A DNA stretch of 64,000 nt from Liriodendron chinense (GCA_003013855.2 ML058453.1:5697861-5761860); one strand, 5' to 3'. Positions 10,974-21,989 are shown, numbered from the stretch's first letter. A program made the numbers and translations. The notes: generated by a model not told the origin, from the sequence alone.

Positions 10974-12023
10974 GGACGCGGATTGGGTACTAGGCCCACC
11001 AAGACCTTGTTAGGGACGGACAGTCCAGATTGGGTTTCTGTGGGGCCCACCGTGATCTCGGTTTTATTCATTCAGTCCATTCATTTTGGAAAGTGGGCCC
11101 ACTGTGATTTACACATTTTATCCACTCCGTCGATCCATCTTAACAGATAATTATAGGCCTGGTGCCCCAAAATGAAGTATATCAAAAGCTCAAGTGGACC
11201 ACACCGCAGGATTAGTGTGAACTGAATTTTTACCATTGAAAAATTCTTGGGGGCACAGAAGTTTTGGATCTAGCTGATATTTGTGTTTTCCCTTCATCCA
11301 TGTCTGTGTGATCTTGTGAACAGCTTGGATGACAAATAAATATCACTGTGGGCCCAACGAAGGTATCAACGGTGGACATTATTATCCCACTGTTTCCTGT
11401 GGCATGGTCCACTTGAGCTTTGGATATACTTTGATTTTAGGCTCAACCTCTAAAATGAGTGGAAAAACCATTGGAGGGCGTGGATAAACCACATACGTTC
11501 ACAGTGGGCCCAATAGAGTTTACTCAGTACGATAAGAGCACTGAGTAACTCGGTAGGCAACCTGATTTCTCCATTTTGATAGATCATTTTAGAGCATGAA
11601 CTAAAAACAGGAGGAGGAAAATTGAAGGCTAAGTGGAACACGCCACTGGAAGCAGTGGTGACGATGACGTGGACAATTGAAACTAGGCCCACCGAGATGT
11701 TTATTTGCTATCCAACCTGTTCATAAGGAAACATAGACATGAATGAAGGGAAAACATAAATATTACCTTGATCCAAAACATCTATCGCCCCGATAGATTT
11801 TCAATGGTAAGCATTCAATCCCCACCATTTTCTGTGGTGTGGTCGAGTTTAGCCTGTGATTTGCCTCATTTTTTGACTCATTCGCTAAAATGAACTTTCA
11901 AAATGGATGGACTATGCTAACGTGGATAAAATATATACTCGCGGTATACCCGCTACAAGCACCGGCCAGAAACTAATTAGCGGTGAATAAAATACATAAT
12001 GGCGGGGTACCCAATCCTCGTCC
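10974..12023. mobile_element. Mutator-type non-autonomous element, 1,050 bp, 9-bp target duplication
   Basis: The 17-bp terminal inverted repeats GGACGCGGATTGGGTAC (10974-10990) and GTACCCAATCCTCGTCC (12007-12023) differ at one position. A perfect 9-bp duplication TTTGCTGAA flanks it at 10965-10973 and 12024-12032. Block 3 is the empty site (TTTCGTTGA at 53740-53748), so insertion preceded the split of blocks 1 and 2. Two foldback units lie inside, about 11030-11515 and 11515-11960. Confidence 0.85.
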
Positions 12024-12363
12024 TTTGCTGAATGAAGCAAAGTGGACTGAATTTCTTTACGGTGTGGGTCCAGATGTCCCTCTGCCTCATCATCAATGTG
12101 GAACCACTCATCTGAAGCACGTTTGTATTGGCGAGAGTAATGAAGACCGTTCTGGGTGACTCCTAAAGATTAGGAAAAGAGGAAGTTCCTGGTCGCAACA
12201 AACGAGTGGAGTTTAATACAACTGGTGGGCTCCACAGACATTGGGTAGTGGAGCATATACAATGTATATGTGTAGTGACGGTCAAGGGCGGCGGCTGATG
12301 AATGCAACAAAGCTGTTGTTTTCCTTCATAAATTCTGAACTGTCCAAATTTTCGTCCTAGTCA

Positions 12364-12410
12364 CCAATGATATTTTAAACCTTTCTCTCCCCTTACATAG
12401 TTTATAAAAA
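12364..12410 (+). promoter_or_regulatory. CCAAT and TATA boxes of PUP copy 1
   Basis: CCAAT is at 12364-12368 and TATAAAAA at 12403-12410, 125 bp before the ATG. The spacing is kept in copies 2 (124 bp) and 3 (119 bp), and the segment from the TATA box to the ATG is well conserved among the three genes. Confidence 0.65.
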
Positions 12411-12527
12411 CCTCTCTCCCCTTGCCATTCAAAATCACTCAAGACGGTAGCATTGAGTCTCCTGCTCTTCTCTAAACACCTCTTTCATACTTGAGAAAGC
12501 GGTGTAGAAAAGAGTGGGAATTGAGCA

Positions 12528-14159
12528 ATGGCCATGAACATTGAAGGCATTGAGAGGATGGAGCATGGAGTTTCAGAATCCTCATTACCAAAGGAAACCC
12601 ACAAACGCACTGTCAAATGGTGGCTCATTGCCCTCAACTGCATCCTCACCGGGATAGGGACCATTTGCGGCCCACTACTTCTACGGCTTTACTATCTCCA
12701 CGGTGGGAGTAGGAAATGGCTAACCAGCTCGTTGCAGACAGCTGGTTTTCCCGTCCTCCTCATCCCACTCTCCATTGTCTACATGCATGAACGGGCTCGG
12801 GGGATGCAATTCCTGTTGGAGCCCAAGCTCTTTATATCGAGTGTGGTGATTGGAATCCTCATGGGTCTCGATAATTTCATGTATTCGATGGGTTCTTCCT
12901 TCCTTCCCGTCTCCACATCATCTCTACTCTTCGCCACTCAGCTCGTTTTCACCGCATTCTTCGCTTTCATCATTGTGAAGCAGAAATTCACTGCCTATAC
13001 CATCAACGCTGTGGTGTTGATGACTCTCGGGTCCGTGTTGCTTGGCATTCGCAAGAGTGGTGACCGTCCTGCGAATGTAACCAACGGGGAGTATATGCTG
13101 GGTTTCATCGTCACTCTCGGGGCCGCCGGGTTGCTGGGATTCGCATATCCATGCATTGAGCTCTCTTACGCCAAGGCCAGGAAAGCCATCACTTATCCGG
13201 TTGTGATGCAGTTTCAGTTCTGCACGACCTTGTCTGCCACCATTTTCTGTGTTATTGGGATGATTATTAACAAGGATTTCCAGGTAAGGAAACATTTAGT
13301 CATAACTTGCTACTGGGACTCATGTACACATGTGGAAACGTGGCACACGTTTATGAGATCCAAGCCATTCTTGTGAGTCAGCTAGACCACACTTGTACAG
13401 AAGATGTGGTAGGAGAAATAAATTGACTTAGACAACTGTAATTTTTTGCTTATCAGTTTAATATCCAAAGACGTGGGCAGTCGGCTCACATGATATTAAA
13501 ATAATTTCTTGTGGTGGAGGGCCCACCACAATAGCTTGCTAGTAGGACCCATGGGCCTGGTGCAACCCTACAGAAAATAAAACGAATAACCATACCTCGT
13601 CGAAGATACATGTGTGGCCACGCAAGAAGATTAAACTGGCCTTACCCAGGGTGATGAATCCACACAGAGTGGCTAGGATGTGATACTCGTCTGCCATGTC
13701 ATCATGTGATTTTCTTTAATGTTTGAACTTCTTGTTTATTATTATTATTATTTTTTTTATAACTTAGTTGGCAAAGCTGAAGAGCGAGCCAAAGTGAATT
13801 ATTATAACGATTTGCATCTTTCATATATGCAGGCCATTTCAAGGGAGGCAGCGGAGTATGAACTTGGGGAGGCCAAGTACTATGTGGTGCTTGTTGGGAT
13901 TGCTGTTGGGTTTCAGATGATATTCGTGGGAACTCTGGGCCTCGTCTTCTGCATTTCAGCTCTCTTCGCTGGCATCCTCAGTGCCACTCTCCTCCCTTTC
14001 ACAGAGATAGCAGGGGTCATCTTCTTCAAAGAGAAGTTCACGGGAGAGAAGGGAATGGCCCTGGCTCTTTGCCTTTGGGGCTTCACCTCTTATTTCTACG
14101 GTTCCTACAAGTTGAACAAGAAGCAAGCAGCCCAAGAAGAAGCAGAAGAATCCAAGTAG
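12528..14159 (+). CDS. PUP: Purine permease family transporter, copy 1 (two exons)
   Basis: Predicted plasma-membrane importer of purines, cytokinins or related heterocycles (PUP family within the drug/metabolite transporter superfamily). Exon 1 is 12528-13283 (252 codons) and exon 2 is 13833-14159 (108 codons plus stop); the 549-bp intron has GTAAGG and a TATATGCAG acceptor in phase 0. The protein has 360 residues, normal for the family, with about ten hydrophobic segments. PUP landmarks are N-terminal GPLLLRLYYLHGGSRKW, LQTAGFP, LDNFMYSMGSSFLPVSTSSL and C-terminal FFKEKFTGEKGMALALCLWGF. The resemblance is to the Arabidopsis PUP1-PUP3 clade, recalled rather than searched. The start at 12528 is supported by the same MAMNIEG start in all copies. 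The substrate cannot be read from sequence; nicotine and benzylisoquinoline alkaloid importers also belong to this family. Confidence 0.93.
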
Positions 14160-14286
14160 CCCTAAAAATCAAACACAAGCAAAAGCAGAGCAGAAGAGTC
14201 CAAGTAGCCCTAAAAATCAAACACAAGCAAAAGCAGAGCAGAAGAATCCAAGTAGCCCTAAAAATCAAACACAAGCAAAAGCAGAG
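14143..14286 (+). repeat. 48-bp tandem repeat, three units, over the PUP copy 1 stop
   Basis: The unit includes TCCAAGTAGCCC and CAAACACAAGCAAAAGCAG; TCCAAGTAG recurs at 14151, 14199 and 14247. The first unit contains the stop codon, so the extra two units lengthen only the 3' untranslated region. PUP copies 2 and 3 have a single unit, so the expansion is specific to copy 1. Confidence 0.9.
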
Positions 14287-15011
14287 GTGGAATTTGTTTC
14301 AAAACAAGATGCGTGTGCATCGTCTTAATTATTCTATACATGTTTTGTAACATGTTTTGTATATTGTTTCTCTTTCTTTTGTAATATTTTTTTTTCCTAA
14401 AATGAAACATAAATATGTAACTCTGAATATTGAGATGTATTTATCTTTCGCGAGAAAGTGCAACCATATTCACGTATCAAAATTTCATACAGCTTCATCC
14501 TTTAGTTAAAAGAAGATCATCCAAGCAGTGTGGTCCAGATGCATGTCTCTATCCATTGCAGAAGTCAGATATTTAGTCCGTTCTATACTCACGCACACAT
14601 TATCTCGAATTAAACCAACTAAATTTTGGTACCCACTGTTGCTTAGCACAGTCCCGAAGCTAGATTGACTGAGCAATCCTAACCGCTTATTTGTGGACAC
14701 TCATTCTTTATGATTGGATATTTTCTGGGTCTGTCCCAATTTGTACGTTCCCTGTTCCATGTTCATATCCCGTGAATAAAATTTCATTTAAAAAAAAAAA
14801 AAAAATTTGAAATATACAAACATCTGTCGACGGTTTCCATCCACTGTTGAGAAAACAGGAAGCTGGGTTCTATTAGACAGGTATTTTTGTCCCCTGGATG
14901 AATTTATTTTGTTGACTCTGTGACCATGTCTAAAAAAGAAATTATTAGAATTTTTTAGAGCTAACCGTAAATAGACAATTAATAGGTGGAGAATTGTAAT
15001 TACACCGTAGC
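14287..15011 (+). other. 3' flank of PUP copy 1, no gene
   Basis: This is homologous to the flanks of copies 2 and 3 (ATGAAACATAAATATGT and the CATACAGCTTCATC segment). An AATAAA followed by a long A run at about 14775-14805 is shared with copy 2 (near 32400). Nothing coding is visible. Confidence 0.7.
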
Positions 15012-15441
15012 TATAGATTTTTTTTTTTTTTTAATAGAAAGATTTTCATTGAAGAAGAGAACCAATACAACCACAAAAGGGGGTGGGCTCCACACCTGGC
15101 AGCCACACCAAACAAGAGCTCAAATCTACACACAAAACCTGATCCCCCCTCTAAGCAAAGTGAAGCCTTAGCCTGCTGGATCCCACACCTGCACGAACAA
15201 GGGAGATAAGGCCCCTGATCTGCCCTGGGAGGATGCTCTGTATAGTCATCTCCCAAGAGCTATTTTTTTTACAATCGGGTGGTCGAGGTGCCCAAAAACT
15301 GCCACGGACCCCTATCATATACTACAACCGAAGCAAGGAAACACCAAAACAGAGAGGGCGCAACCATGTGGACTTCAATCCTCCCTAACACAACCCAGAC
15401 CCATACGGTTAAGAAGAAGGATTCCACGGACAGATCTAGAT
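15012..15441 (-). mobile_element. 3' fragment of a LINE, minus strand
   Basis: Copy 2 gives the uninterrupted site (GCTATAGATGCTTGACTG near 32653), so about 430 bp were inserted. The insertion starts with a T run, and on the minus strand it ends TTCAATGAAAATCTTTC plus poly(A), the usual 3' end of plant L1-type LINEs. A short target duplication around TAGAT is imperfect. No domain is visible. Confidence 0.65.
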
Positions 15442-15835
15442 GCTTGACTGTTAATTTCTCAAAAGAATGTGAGCTGTTGTACGTGGCTAGCGTTTTTTCA
15501 TAGTATAAATATCTTTTCAATCTTGTTCATTGTTCCAGACCTTTGTTTCGTTGACTCTTCAAGGGCAGATAGACCTTTGTTTGTTGTACTGGTTGAATGT
15601 GAACAATTGTTTTATTTCTTTTGATAATCACTGTCTTTAGGCTGCAAATAAACATTCCAAGGTTGCCTCATCAAGATTATTCATTACGGATAGTCCTTTC
15701 AGATTGTCATTCATTATAGGACTTGATTCTCCAATGGTCTAGCTAGATTATTAAAACATGGGCTCCATCCGTTAAAATTGATAACTAGTGCATAGCATAA
15801 TAAGAAATAAACTAATGGCAGAGTGCCTGCGGGGC

Positions 15836-16497
15836 AGAAACTCTTTGGGGGAACTCTTGTTTGCTTTCTCCTCTGGGTACGGTTTCGGGTCCAATACCCG
15901 GGCTGAGTTCAAGGACATGGTGGAGGGCTTGCCATGTGCGCGGACCGTGGCTATGGGAAAGTGAAGGTGGCGACGGACTCTAATACGGTGGTGGGCTTTC
16001 TTTCTAATCGGTCATCACCCCCTTGGGCAATGTGGTACTGGTGGGTTAAGGTGGAAGCTCTCTATAGTAGGATGGAAGTAGATTTCTTGCATACTCCAAG
16101 GGAGGCAAATTCAGTCATAGATGCTTTGGCCCGGTGGGGGAGTCGATCCCAAGAGCATCATAGCTTCTCTTCGTCAACCCATTTGCCGGCTGCCATTAGG
16201 GATCTTTTATTCCTGGATAGGGTGGGCTTGGGGAATTTGAGGGATTGTTAGGAGTAGTTGCTTGTGCGGGCCTGCGCCTTTTGTCTGTAGGCCCGCCTCT
16301 CTTTTTTTTCAGGGTGTATCCTTCCCTTGTTTTATAGGGCAACAAGGTTGGGAGTTAGGTGAGGCTAGTTAGCCTTTTCTTTGGTGTTTGGGCAGTCATA
16401 TGATAGGTAGCCCCGGGCTGTTTTGCTAGGGCTGGGGTCTGCCCGAATTGAAAGTTTAGGCTTTGTGAATAAATTTTGTTCTTTGTAAAAAAAGGTA
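15836..16497 (+). pseudogene. 5'-truncated LINE with C-terminal RNase H domain
   Basis: Translation shows an L1-type RNase H region: FAFSSGYGFGSNTRAEF, then after a frameshift near 15925-15934 KVATDSNTVVGFLSNRSSP, MEVDFLHTPREANSVIDALARWG and a LLFLDRVGLG tail, followed by a stop, a 3' untranslated region and a short A run at about 16489. The catalytic TDS aspartate and DALAR region remain, but the frame is broken and reverse transcriptase is absent. It inserted just after GCGGGGC in the copy 1 flank, where homology between the blocks ends. Confidence 0.8.
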
Positions 16498-17560
16498 GAT
16501 CCTTGATATTAGACTAAACATATTGTCATTGTAGGCACATTCAAGAACCAAGATGCAGAAACTGTGTTCAAGATTCTGTACTAGTCGTTACTTTTTAATG
16601 AATTATATATCGTCTACAATTTCCTATTAACCTAACAAATGCAAGACCCATATGTGGAAATTCTGTCAAGATTTCTATTGTCATTCTTTTACTTAATCCC
16701 ACATGCTTTAAACTATCAGTGGTAAATGGTGCTAGAGTTGGGATGCTAATTTTGGAATAATTGCCTATTGCTTGAAGTACTAACGCAGGAGGATGTGGTA
16801 GGTCGATCATCGTCTCCCTAACCGATTGTTTCTCGAATCCACGAGAAGAAATAAAAGGAAAAAAAGAGAAAATTAATTCTGAATAATTGTTTTTGATAGA
16901 TTGAATGGATAATAAAATAAACATAATTACCTTGCTTTAAATAATAAACTAAATCATAAATTCGTACTTAACACTAATTTACAAAGGAAGAAAAGAATCC
17001 TAATACAATTAAAAAAGAAATAAAAAAATTTGCGCAAACTGTATAACACTCGTCGGGCACCGTCTTCCTTCTGCTGATACGAGCAATCCGCATATCTAAT
17101 TGCCACAAAACTTTGTGGTTTTACTAACATCAACGTACTCTTCAAGATGGTCGGCTCAGATTCTCCATATCAGTAGTAATGGGGCACCTGGACCATCTCC
17201 AGTTTCAGTGGGCAGATTTTAAAACTTTCTGAACAGTTCGTACCATTTTGGACGCCACGATCAATTTGTAACTCGGATTGACGTGAAGCTTATTGAATTT
17301 TCTCAGGCGCAAGCAACTCTACAAAATGGACGGAACGAATCATCATAAATGATGAAGATGAGCCCCACGAGTTGGGTCAAAATCCAAAAATGGGAATAAC
17401 AATTTTCTGTTTTGGTTGAAACTACAAAATTGAAAATTCCTTTAGTTTTCTCTTGTTTTTCTTATTGAAGGTGAGCGATCCACGCCCTCGATCAAGGGGT
17501 TCTTCCCCTACATCATTCTTCTCCACTTGAAAAAAACTCGTCCTCGAGTTTCGCTTTAGG

Positions 17561-17902
17561 TTAGGGCCATGATTTGCTTTTAACTACGGAAGTCGATGCT
17601 TGCTGGCCTTTTCTTGAAATGCTGCTAACAAATTTCTTCGACTCTTTCCCCACACCAACATGAATAATTACAAACTTCTCTGGCACATCAAAAGTTGGCC
17701 TTTTTTGAGAAAGGACAATTTCATCCACAATAAACAATTCATCAGAAAGTTCGGCAACTATGATCGCCTCAATTTCCTGCATTGCTGGCATGACACTTTC
17801 TGGGATGCTCATGGATTCCGTCAAAACTGACTCCTTAATGTCTTGAATAACTTCAGACTCTCCTTCCCTATCCTTTAAGACTGAGGTATTGATTTTTTCC
17901 AC
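17561..17902 (-). pseudogene. Unassigned reading frame inside the small gypsy element
   Basis: A 113-codon frame, acidic in its N-terminal half and ending KGQQASTSVVKSKSWP. I recognise no domain. Its position next to the polypurine tract suggests spacer or polyprotein remnant sequence of the element. Confidence 0.35.
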
Positions 17903-18053
17903 CTCCTCAGAATTTTGAACATCCTCTGAGATGATGGTGGGTTGTACTTCAATGATCTGATCCGAAGTTGCATTACGTCGAAAATTTCTTTCATCATAAT
18001 CCCCACGATCGTTCCCACATGCAGGCCGTCATACAATGATGTCTTCGATCTCT

Positions 18054-18335
18054 TTATTGCTGGGTTTTGAATCGTCTGGGGTAGCCTTGCGATAGGCCAC
18101 CTGAGGTGCTTTTACAGAACATGGGGTTATTCCGTACAACGAGCACAGGTGGTTGTTGACTGTTGCCTTGGGCTTGGGGCAAATTTAATGTCGCTACGAT
18201 GTGGTCGAGGGTTGCCTGTATACCTTGCAGGATCAACTGATTTTCCTGTCGTGCTTCATCGAAAGCTGCCGCCGTGACATAATCCCTTAGAGCACCATCC
18301 TTAGGACGAAGATTCAACCCTTTATTAGAGGCCAT
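18054..18335 (-). pseudogene. Gypsy gag N-terminal fragment
   Basis: The ATG is at 18333-18335, starting MASNKGLNLRPKDG and followed by ALRDYVTAAAFDEARQENQL and a short LQGIQATLDHIVATLNL helix. This resembles the N-terminus of plant gypsy gag proteins. Upstream codons to 18368 belong to the primer-binding region, not to the protein. It stops after about 93 codons, before any gag core or zinc knuckle. Confidence 0.6.
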
Positions 18336-19257
18336 CGTCCTGAGGAAGAAACCTCTCTCTAATACCAATGACGTAGGGAGGATGTGGTATGTCGATTACC
18401 GTCTCCCTAACTGATTGTTTCTCGAATCCAGGAGAAGAAATAAAATGATAAAAAGAGGAAACCTATTCCGAATAATTGTTTTTGATAGATTGAATGAATA
18501 ATAAAATAAACATAATTACCTTACTTTAAATAATAAACTAAATCATAAATTCATACTTAACACTAACTTGCAAAGGAAGAAAAGAATCCTAATACAATTA
18601 GAAAAGAAATAGAAAAATCTGCGCAAACTGTATAACGCCTGTCGGGCACAGTCTTCCTTCTGCTAATACGAGCAATCTACATATCTAATTAACACAACAT
18701 GTTGTGGTTTTTCTGACATCGACGTACTCTTCAAGATGGTCGGCTCAAATTCTTCATATCAGTAGTAATGGGCCACTTGGACCATCTCCAGTTTCAATGA
18801 GCAGAATTCGAAACTTTCTGAACAGTTCGTACCATTTTGGACGCCATGATCAATCTATAACTCGGATTGACATGAAACTTATTGTATTTTCTCAGCGTCG
18901 AGCAGCTCTACAAAATAGACGAAACGGATCATCATAAATGATCAAGATGGGCCCCATGATTTGGGTCAAAATCCAAAAATGGGAATAATAATTTTCTGTT
19001 TTGGTTTAAACTATAAAATCGAAAATTCCTTAGTTTCCTCTTGTTTTTCTTCCTGAAGGCGCGTGATCCATGCCCTTGATCATGGGGTTCTTTCCCTACA
19101 TCAAGTACTGTTGATTATTAGGTCACATGAAGGGCCTGATGCAATGGAAACACAACCTTGTCTTACAGGAATGCAGATGGGGTATATGATCGATCATGAA
19201 GTAGAATCAGGGAAGCTGATCACTCTTTTCAGTGCTCCAGATTACCCTCAGTTTCAG

Positions 19258-20289
19258 GTTAACTCTTCCTCATATTTACCTTCCTTTTTCTAAACAAATG
19301 TCATGATACAATATTGATTCTCTTCAAAACAGAAAAGGTTGTTAGCTCTACTTATGATTCAACCATTTGAAACTTTAGGTGTGTCCTTCCAAGATTGGCA
19401 TGTTATTATTTGTTAGCTCTGTTGATTTTTAAAGTGTTTTTCTAGATGTTTTGTCTTTTTGCTTTGGGCCCCACATACACGTGTGGTTGGCACATGTATC
19501 CTCTCTCTCTCTCTTCCCCCTTTTTCAAACCCTTTTTCCAAAAAAGCCATCATGAGGATTTCCCTCATTAAATGCATATCTCAAGAGAAGAGAGGCACGT
19601 TGCCATCTCCAAGCAATCCTTTTTGGGCATTCTCCATTCTAACAGCAGCCTATAGCAAAACAAGGAGAGAAACAAGGGGAGAGAACTGAAATCAGTCCAG
19701 CACCTTCTATGCTACATTGTCTTGTGTTTGTAGGAACACATACCAGGTGGATTCCTCTCATCTTCTTTGTATAAACTTGATATACATGTGTTTGAATGAG
19801 ACATACCATCTTCTATTTTCTGCATCTTCATATTAGATTGTTCTTCTTCTTTTGTTGGTTGAAAGTCTTGGGCTAGTGTGATTTTTCCACACTGTTAGAG
19901 AGGCGAGTTGTTTCGATATTGCGATTTCCACCGTTTACCACAAGCTCTAGTTATTTAAAAGTTCATTGGTTAGCACTTTTAGTTTGATTTTTTATCCGTA
20001 ACTTACTCTCTTTCCAAAAAGAAAAAAGAAAAGAAAAGGACAAAAAGATCTATTTTGGTTCTTTTTTTGTTCAAGAGTGTTTGACAGCTGAGATCCTTTG
20101 CCAATTTGGTCTTTAATGGCTTCAGAGAATCAGATGATCAATTTGGTCTTTGATGGAAAATACATCTAGTTTCTTAAAGTACGTAGTTTGACTTGAAGGA
20201 CATGCAGTTTGTCAAACCATTTTAAATTGCTGAATTTTAGGGATCAAGTTTGGATACTGTATTAGACAATAAATGTTGGCTATCTTTCT
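19258..20289. other. No gene recognised; possible intron-like or TE sequence
   Basis: AT-rich sequence with a CT run near 19500. It lies between the PP7-like exon end and the first NRPB1-like exon. I see no coding domain and no terminal repeats. Confidence 0.4.
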
Positions 20290-21095
20290 ATTGATGAACT
20301 GTCCCAAGGGATCAAGTTTGGATGTTGTCGGCTTAAGGCTAAAGAAGGTTGGATTAAGAGGCAACTTGATGGGAAAATGTGTGGATTTTTCAGCACGAAC
20401 TGTCATCACACTAGATCCGGCAATTAACATTGATGAACTTGGAGTATCATGGAGTATTGCTTTTAATTTAACATATCCAAAAACTTTAACACCAAATAAC
20501 ATTGAAAGGTGTCAAATTTATTTTTTCTAATTCTATTTATTATGTATTTTTCCGTTCTATTTCATATATGTAGTTTATTAGTGATTCATGTACTTGTCAG
20601 GTTGAAGGAACTTGTAGATTATGGGCCCCATACTCCTAGTAAAACTGGTGCCAAGTACATCATAAGGGAAGATGGACAAAAGCTTCATCTTTGGTACTTG
20701 AAAAAAAAGTAGTGATCATCATTTGGAGCTTGGTTATAGGGTACATGATTATCTATTATTAATTCTTTATTGCCAGGCAACCATGGTTTCACCTTATTGA
20801 AAATATGCCATCTTGTTTGCAGGTGGAGAGGCAATTGAATGATGGGGGCTTTTTAATTTTCAATCAGCGAATCAAAATGTCTATAATGGTGCATCGAATC
20901 AAAATCATGCCATACTCAACTTTTCGCTTAAATTTGTTTATAACTTCCCCATACAATGTTGATTTTGATGGGGATGAAATGCATTGTCATTTGAAACTAG
21001 TGCAGAAGTTCTGGAGCTGATGATGGTACCAAAATACATCGTCTCACCTCAATCAAATCGCCCTGTTAGGGGTATTATCCTTGTGTTTTGTTTCC
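20290..21095 (+). pseudogene. NRPB1: RNA polymerase II largest subunit (RPB1) gene fragment, introns retained
   Basis: Three exon-like pieces match the catalytic core of RPB1. Piece 1 (to 20508) has RGNLMGKCVDFSARTVIT and a PAINIDELGVSWSIAFNLTY stretch ending NIER. Piece 2 (from 20601) has KELVDYGPHTP and KTGAKYIIREDGQKL. Piece 3 (from 20823) has MSIMVHRIKIMPYSTFRLNL and SPYNVDFDGDEM, keeping the metal-binding DFDGD. Introns at 20509-20600 (GT...CAG) and before 20823 remain, so this is not a processed copy. Damage: one extra A in the A run near 20700, loss of the PSLHK segment before MSIM, and a frameshift after DEMHC that moves SAEVLELMMVPKYIVSPQSN out of frame. The rest of the large gene is absent. 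Confidence 0.88.
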
Positions 21096-21226
21096 ACTTT
21101 TTTTGTCTTCTTTTGACACTATCTTAGCGCTCCTTTTTTAATGAAGTCTGTCATCTTAAAAAAAAAAAGTTTGTCATGTGTTAAATCTAAAATCACAAAA
21201 ATACGAAGAATTTGTGGTTTAAGCTT

Positions 21227-21534
21227 TGTTAGAGTCCCTTGATATACATTGATACGCAATCCTCTAACAATTCAAGCTTTTAGAGAAAGTGGTGATTTGA
21301 CATGGTATCAGAGCGGAAGGTCCTGTGTTCAAATCCCGGAAGTAGCAAATATGCCTCCGGTAATATATTCTCCCACGGGAGGCCGTTTATGGTGTGAGTC
21401 CCTCCACCTTTGCCCAATCATGTTCCTATGAAGAGTTCCACCCCACACGTGCAGGGGAGTGTAAGAGTCCCTTGATAAACATTGATACGCCATCCTTTAA
21501 CAGTTCGAGCTTTTAGAAAAAGTGTGATTTCACA
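21227..21534 (+). mobile_element. TRIM retrotransposon, 308 bp
   Basis: Two terminal direct repeats, 21227-21302 (76 bp) and 21460-21534 (75 bp), both start TGT(T/A)AGAGTCCCTTGAT and end in CA. A perfect initiator-Met type primer-binding site TGGTATCAGAGC is at 21303-21314 and a purine tract GCAGGGGAG at 21451-21459. It has no coding capacity. No target duplication was found (AGCTT on the left, TGTGA on the right). Confidence 0.85.
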
Positions 21535-21639
21535 TGTGATAATAGCCTATTAGGGTTTATAAACCATGAAGCTTTATTTGTACTAGCTTAAATGTATTGA
21601 ACCATCAGGGCATGTACTAGCAATGGCTAGATATGTTTA

Positions 21640-21912
21640 TATCGTAAAAAAGAAACTAGCTACGGATATAGTCCGTAGCTTTAAACTGCAATCCGTGGGT
21701 CCCACTACTAGACAAAATGTGACGGCTACGGTTTCACTTTCTATAGCGACGGTTTTTGTTCATAACCATTTTACACAGCTACAGTTACAATCCATAGCTA
21801 TTGCTTAAAAGGCTATGGCTACGGTATGAATGGCTAGCAACGACCTTGCTGCGGTTTATACCTCTAAATAGCTACAAATATAATTCGTAGCATTTGACCA
21901 TTTTTTGTAGTG
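21640..21912. mobile_element. CACTA-like non-autonomous element or terminus
   Basis: The right end ...TTTTTTGTAGTG is the inverse of a CACTACAAAAAA terminus, and CACTACTAGACAAAATG lies at 21703. Between and beside them are many short GCTACGG / CCGTAGC motifs in both orientations, typical of CACTA subterminal repeats. No 3-bp target duplication was found and the left limit is uncertain. Confidence 0.5.
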
Positions 21913-21989
21913 TATTAACAAATATGACGAATCAGGATAAAATCCAGCGTCATTCGCTAAATTCCTAAAAAACATGGTATCATCACTCA

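Larger units (their letters stand above)
16781..19103 (-). mobile_element. Non-autonomous Ty3/gypsy element, 2,323 bp, two 735-bp LTRs
   Basis: LTRs lie at 16781-17515 and 18369-19103 with inverted ends TGACGTAGGG / CCCTACATCA; the outer left TG has mutated to TA. A perfect 5-bp target duplication AGTAC is at 16776-16780 and 19104-19108. On the minus strand a primer-binding site TGGTATTAGAGA lies next to the right LTR, close to the initiator-Met type TGGTATCAGAGC, and a polypurine stretch CAAGTGGAGAAGAA abuts the left LTR. The interior is only 853 bp with a gag N-terminus, so it must rely on partners for movement. Confidence 0.88.
16740..19257 (+). pseudogene. PP7: PP7-like protein phosphatase gene fragment, split by a gypsy element
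   Basis: After removing 16781-19103 and one AGTAC duplication, the frame reads through LLLEVLLIIRSHEGPDA, a GYMIDHEVESGKLITLFSAP stretch and DYPQFQ, then a GT at 19258. This matches the C-terminal metallophosphatase region of plant PP7-type Ser/Thr phosphatases (IIRSHEGPDA, GKL.TLFSAPDYPQFQ), recalled rather than searched. The exon is preceded by an in-frame stop near 16748 and no other domains are clear, so it is a non-functional fragment. A possible earlier exon at about 16540 (TFKNQDAETVFKIL after a TTGTAG acceptor) is unassigned. Confidence 0.65.

Noticed and set aside
12924..13295. 123-codon minus-strand frame opposite PUP exon 1, also at 30578-30949 and 55253-55624
   Set aside because: It is conserved only because the sense strand is conserved; there is no promoter or homology, and its codons mirror the permease exon.
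15934..16251. Independent host RNase H gene
   Set aside because: Sequence order, the poly(A) tail and the frameshifted upstream part show the C-terminus of a LINE.
20290..21095. Functional NRPB1 gene
   Set aside because: Frameshifts, a deleted PSLHK segment and absence of nearly all other exons show a pseudogene fragment.
21303..21340. tRNA gene or tRNA-derived SINE around TGGTATCAGAGC
   Set aside because: The sequence is a primer-binding site complementary to a tRNA end, placed directly after a terminal repeat; no cloverleaf is formed. The same holds for 28281-28292.
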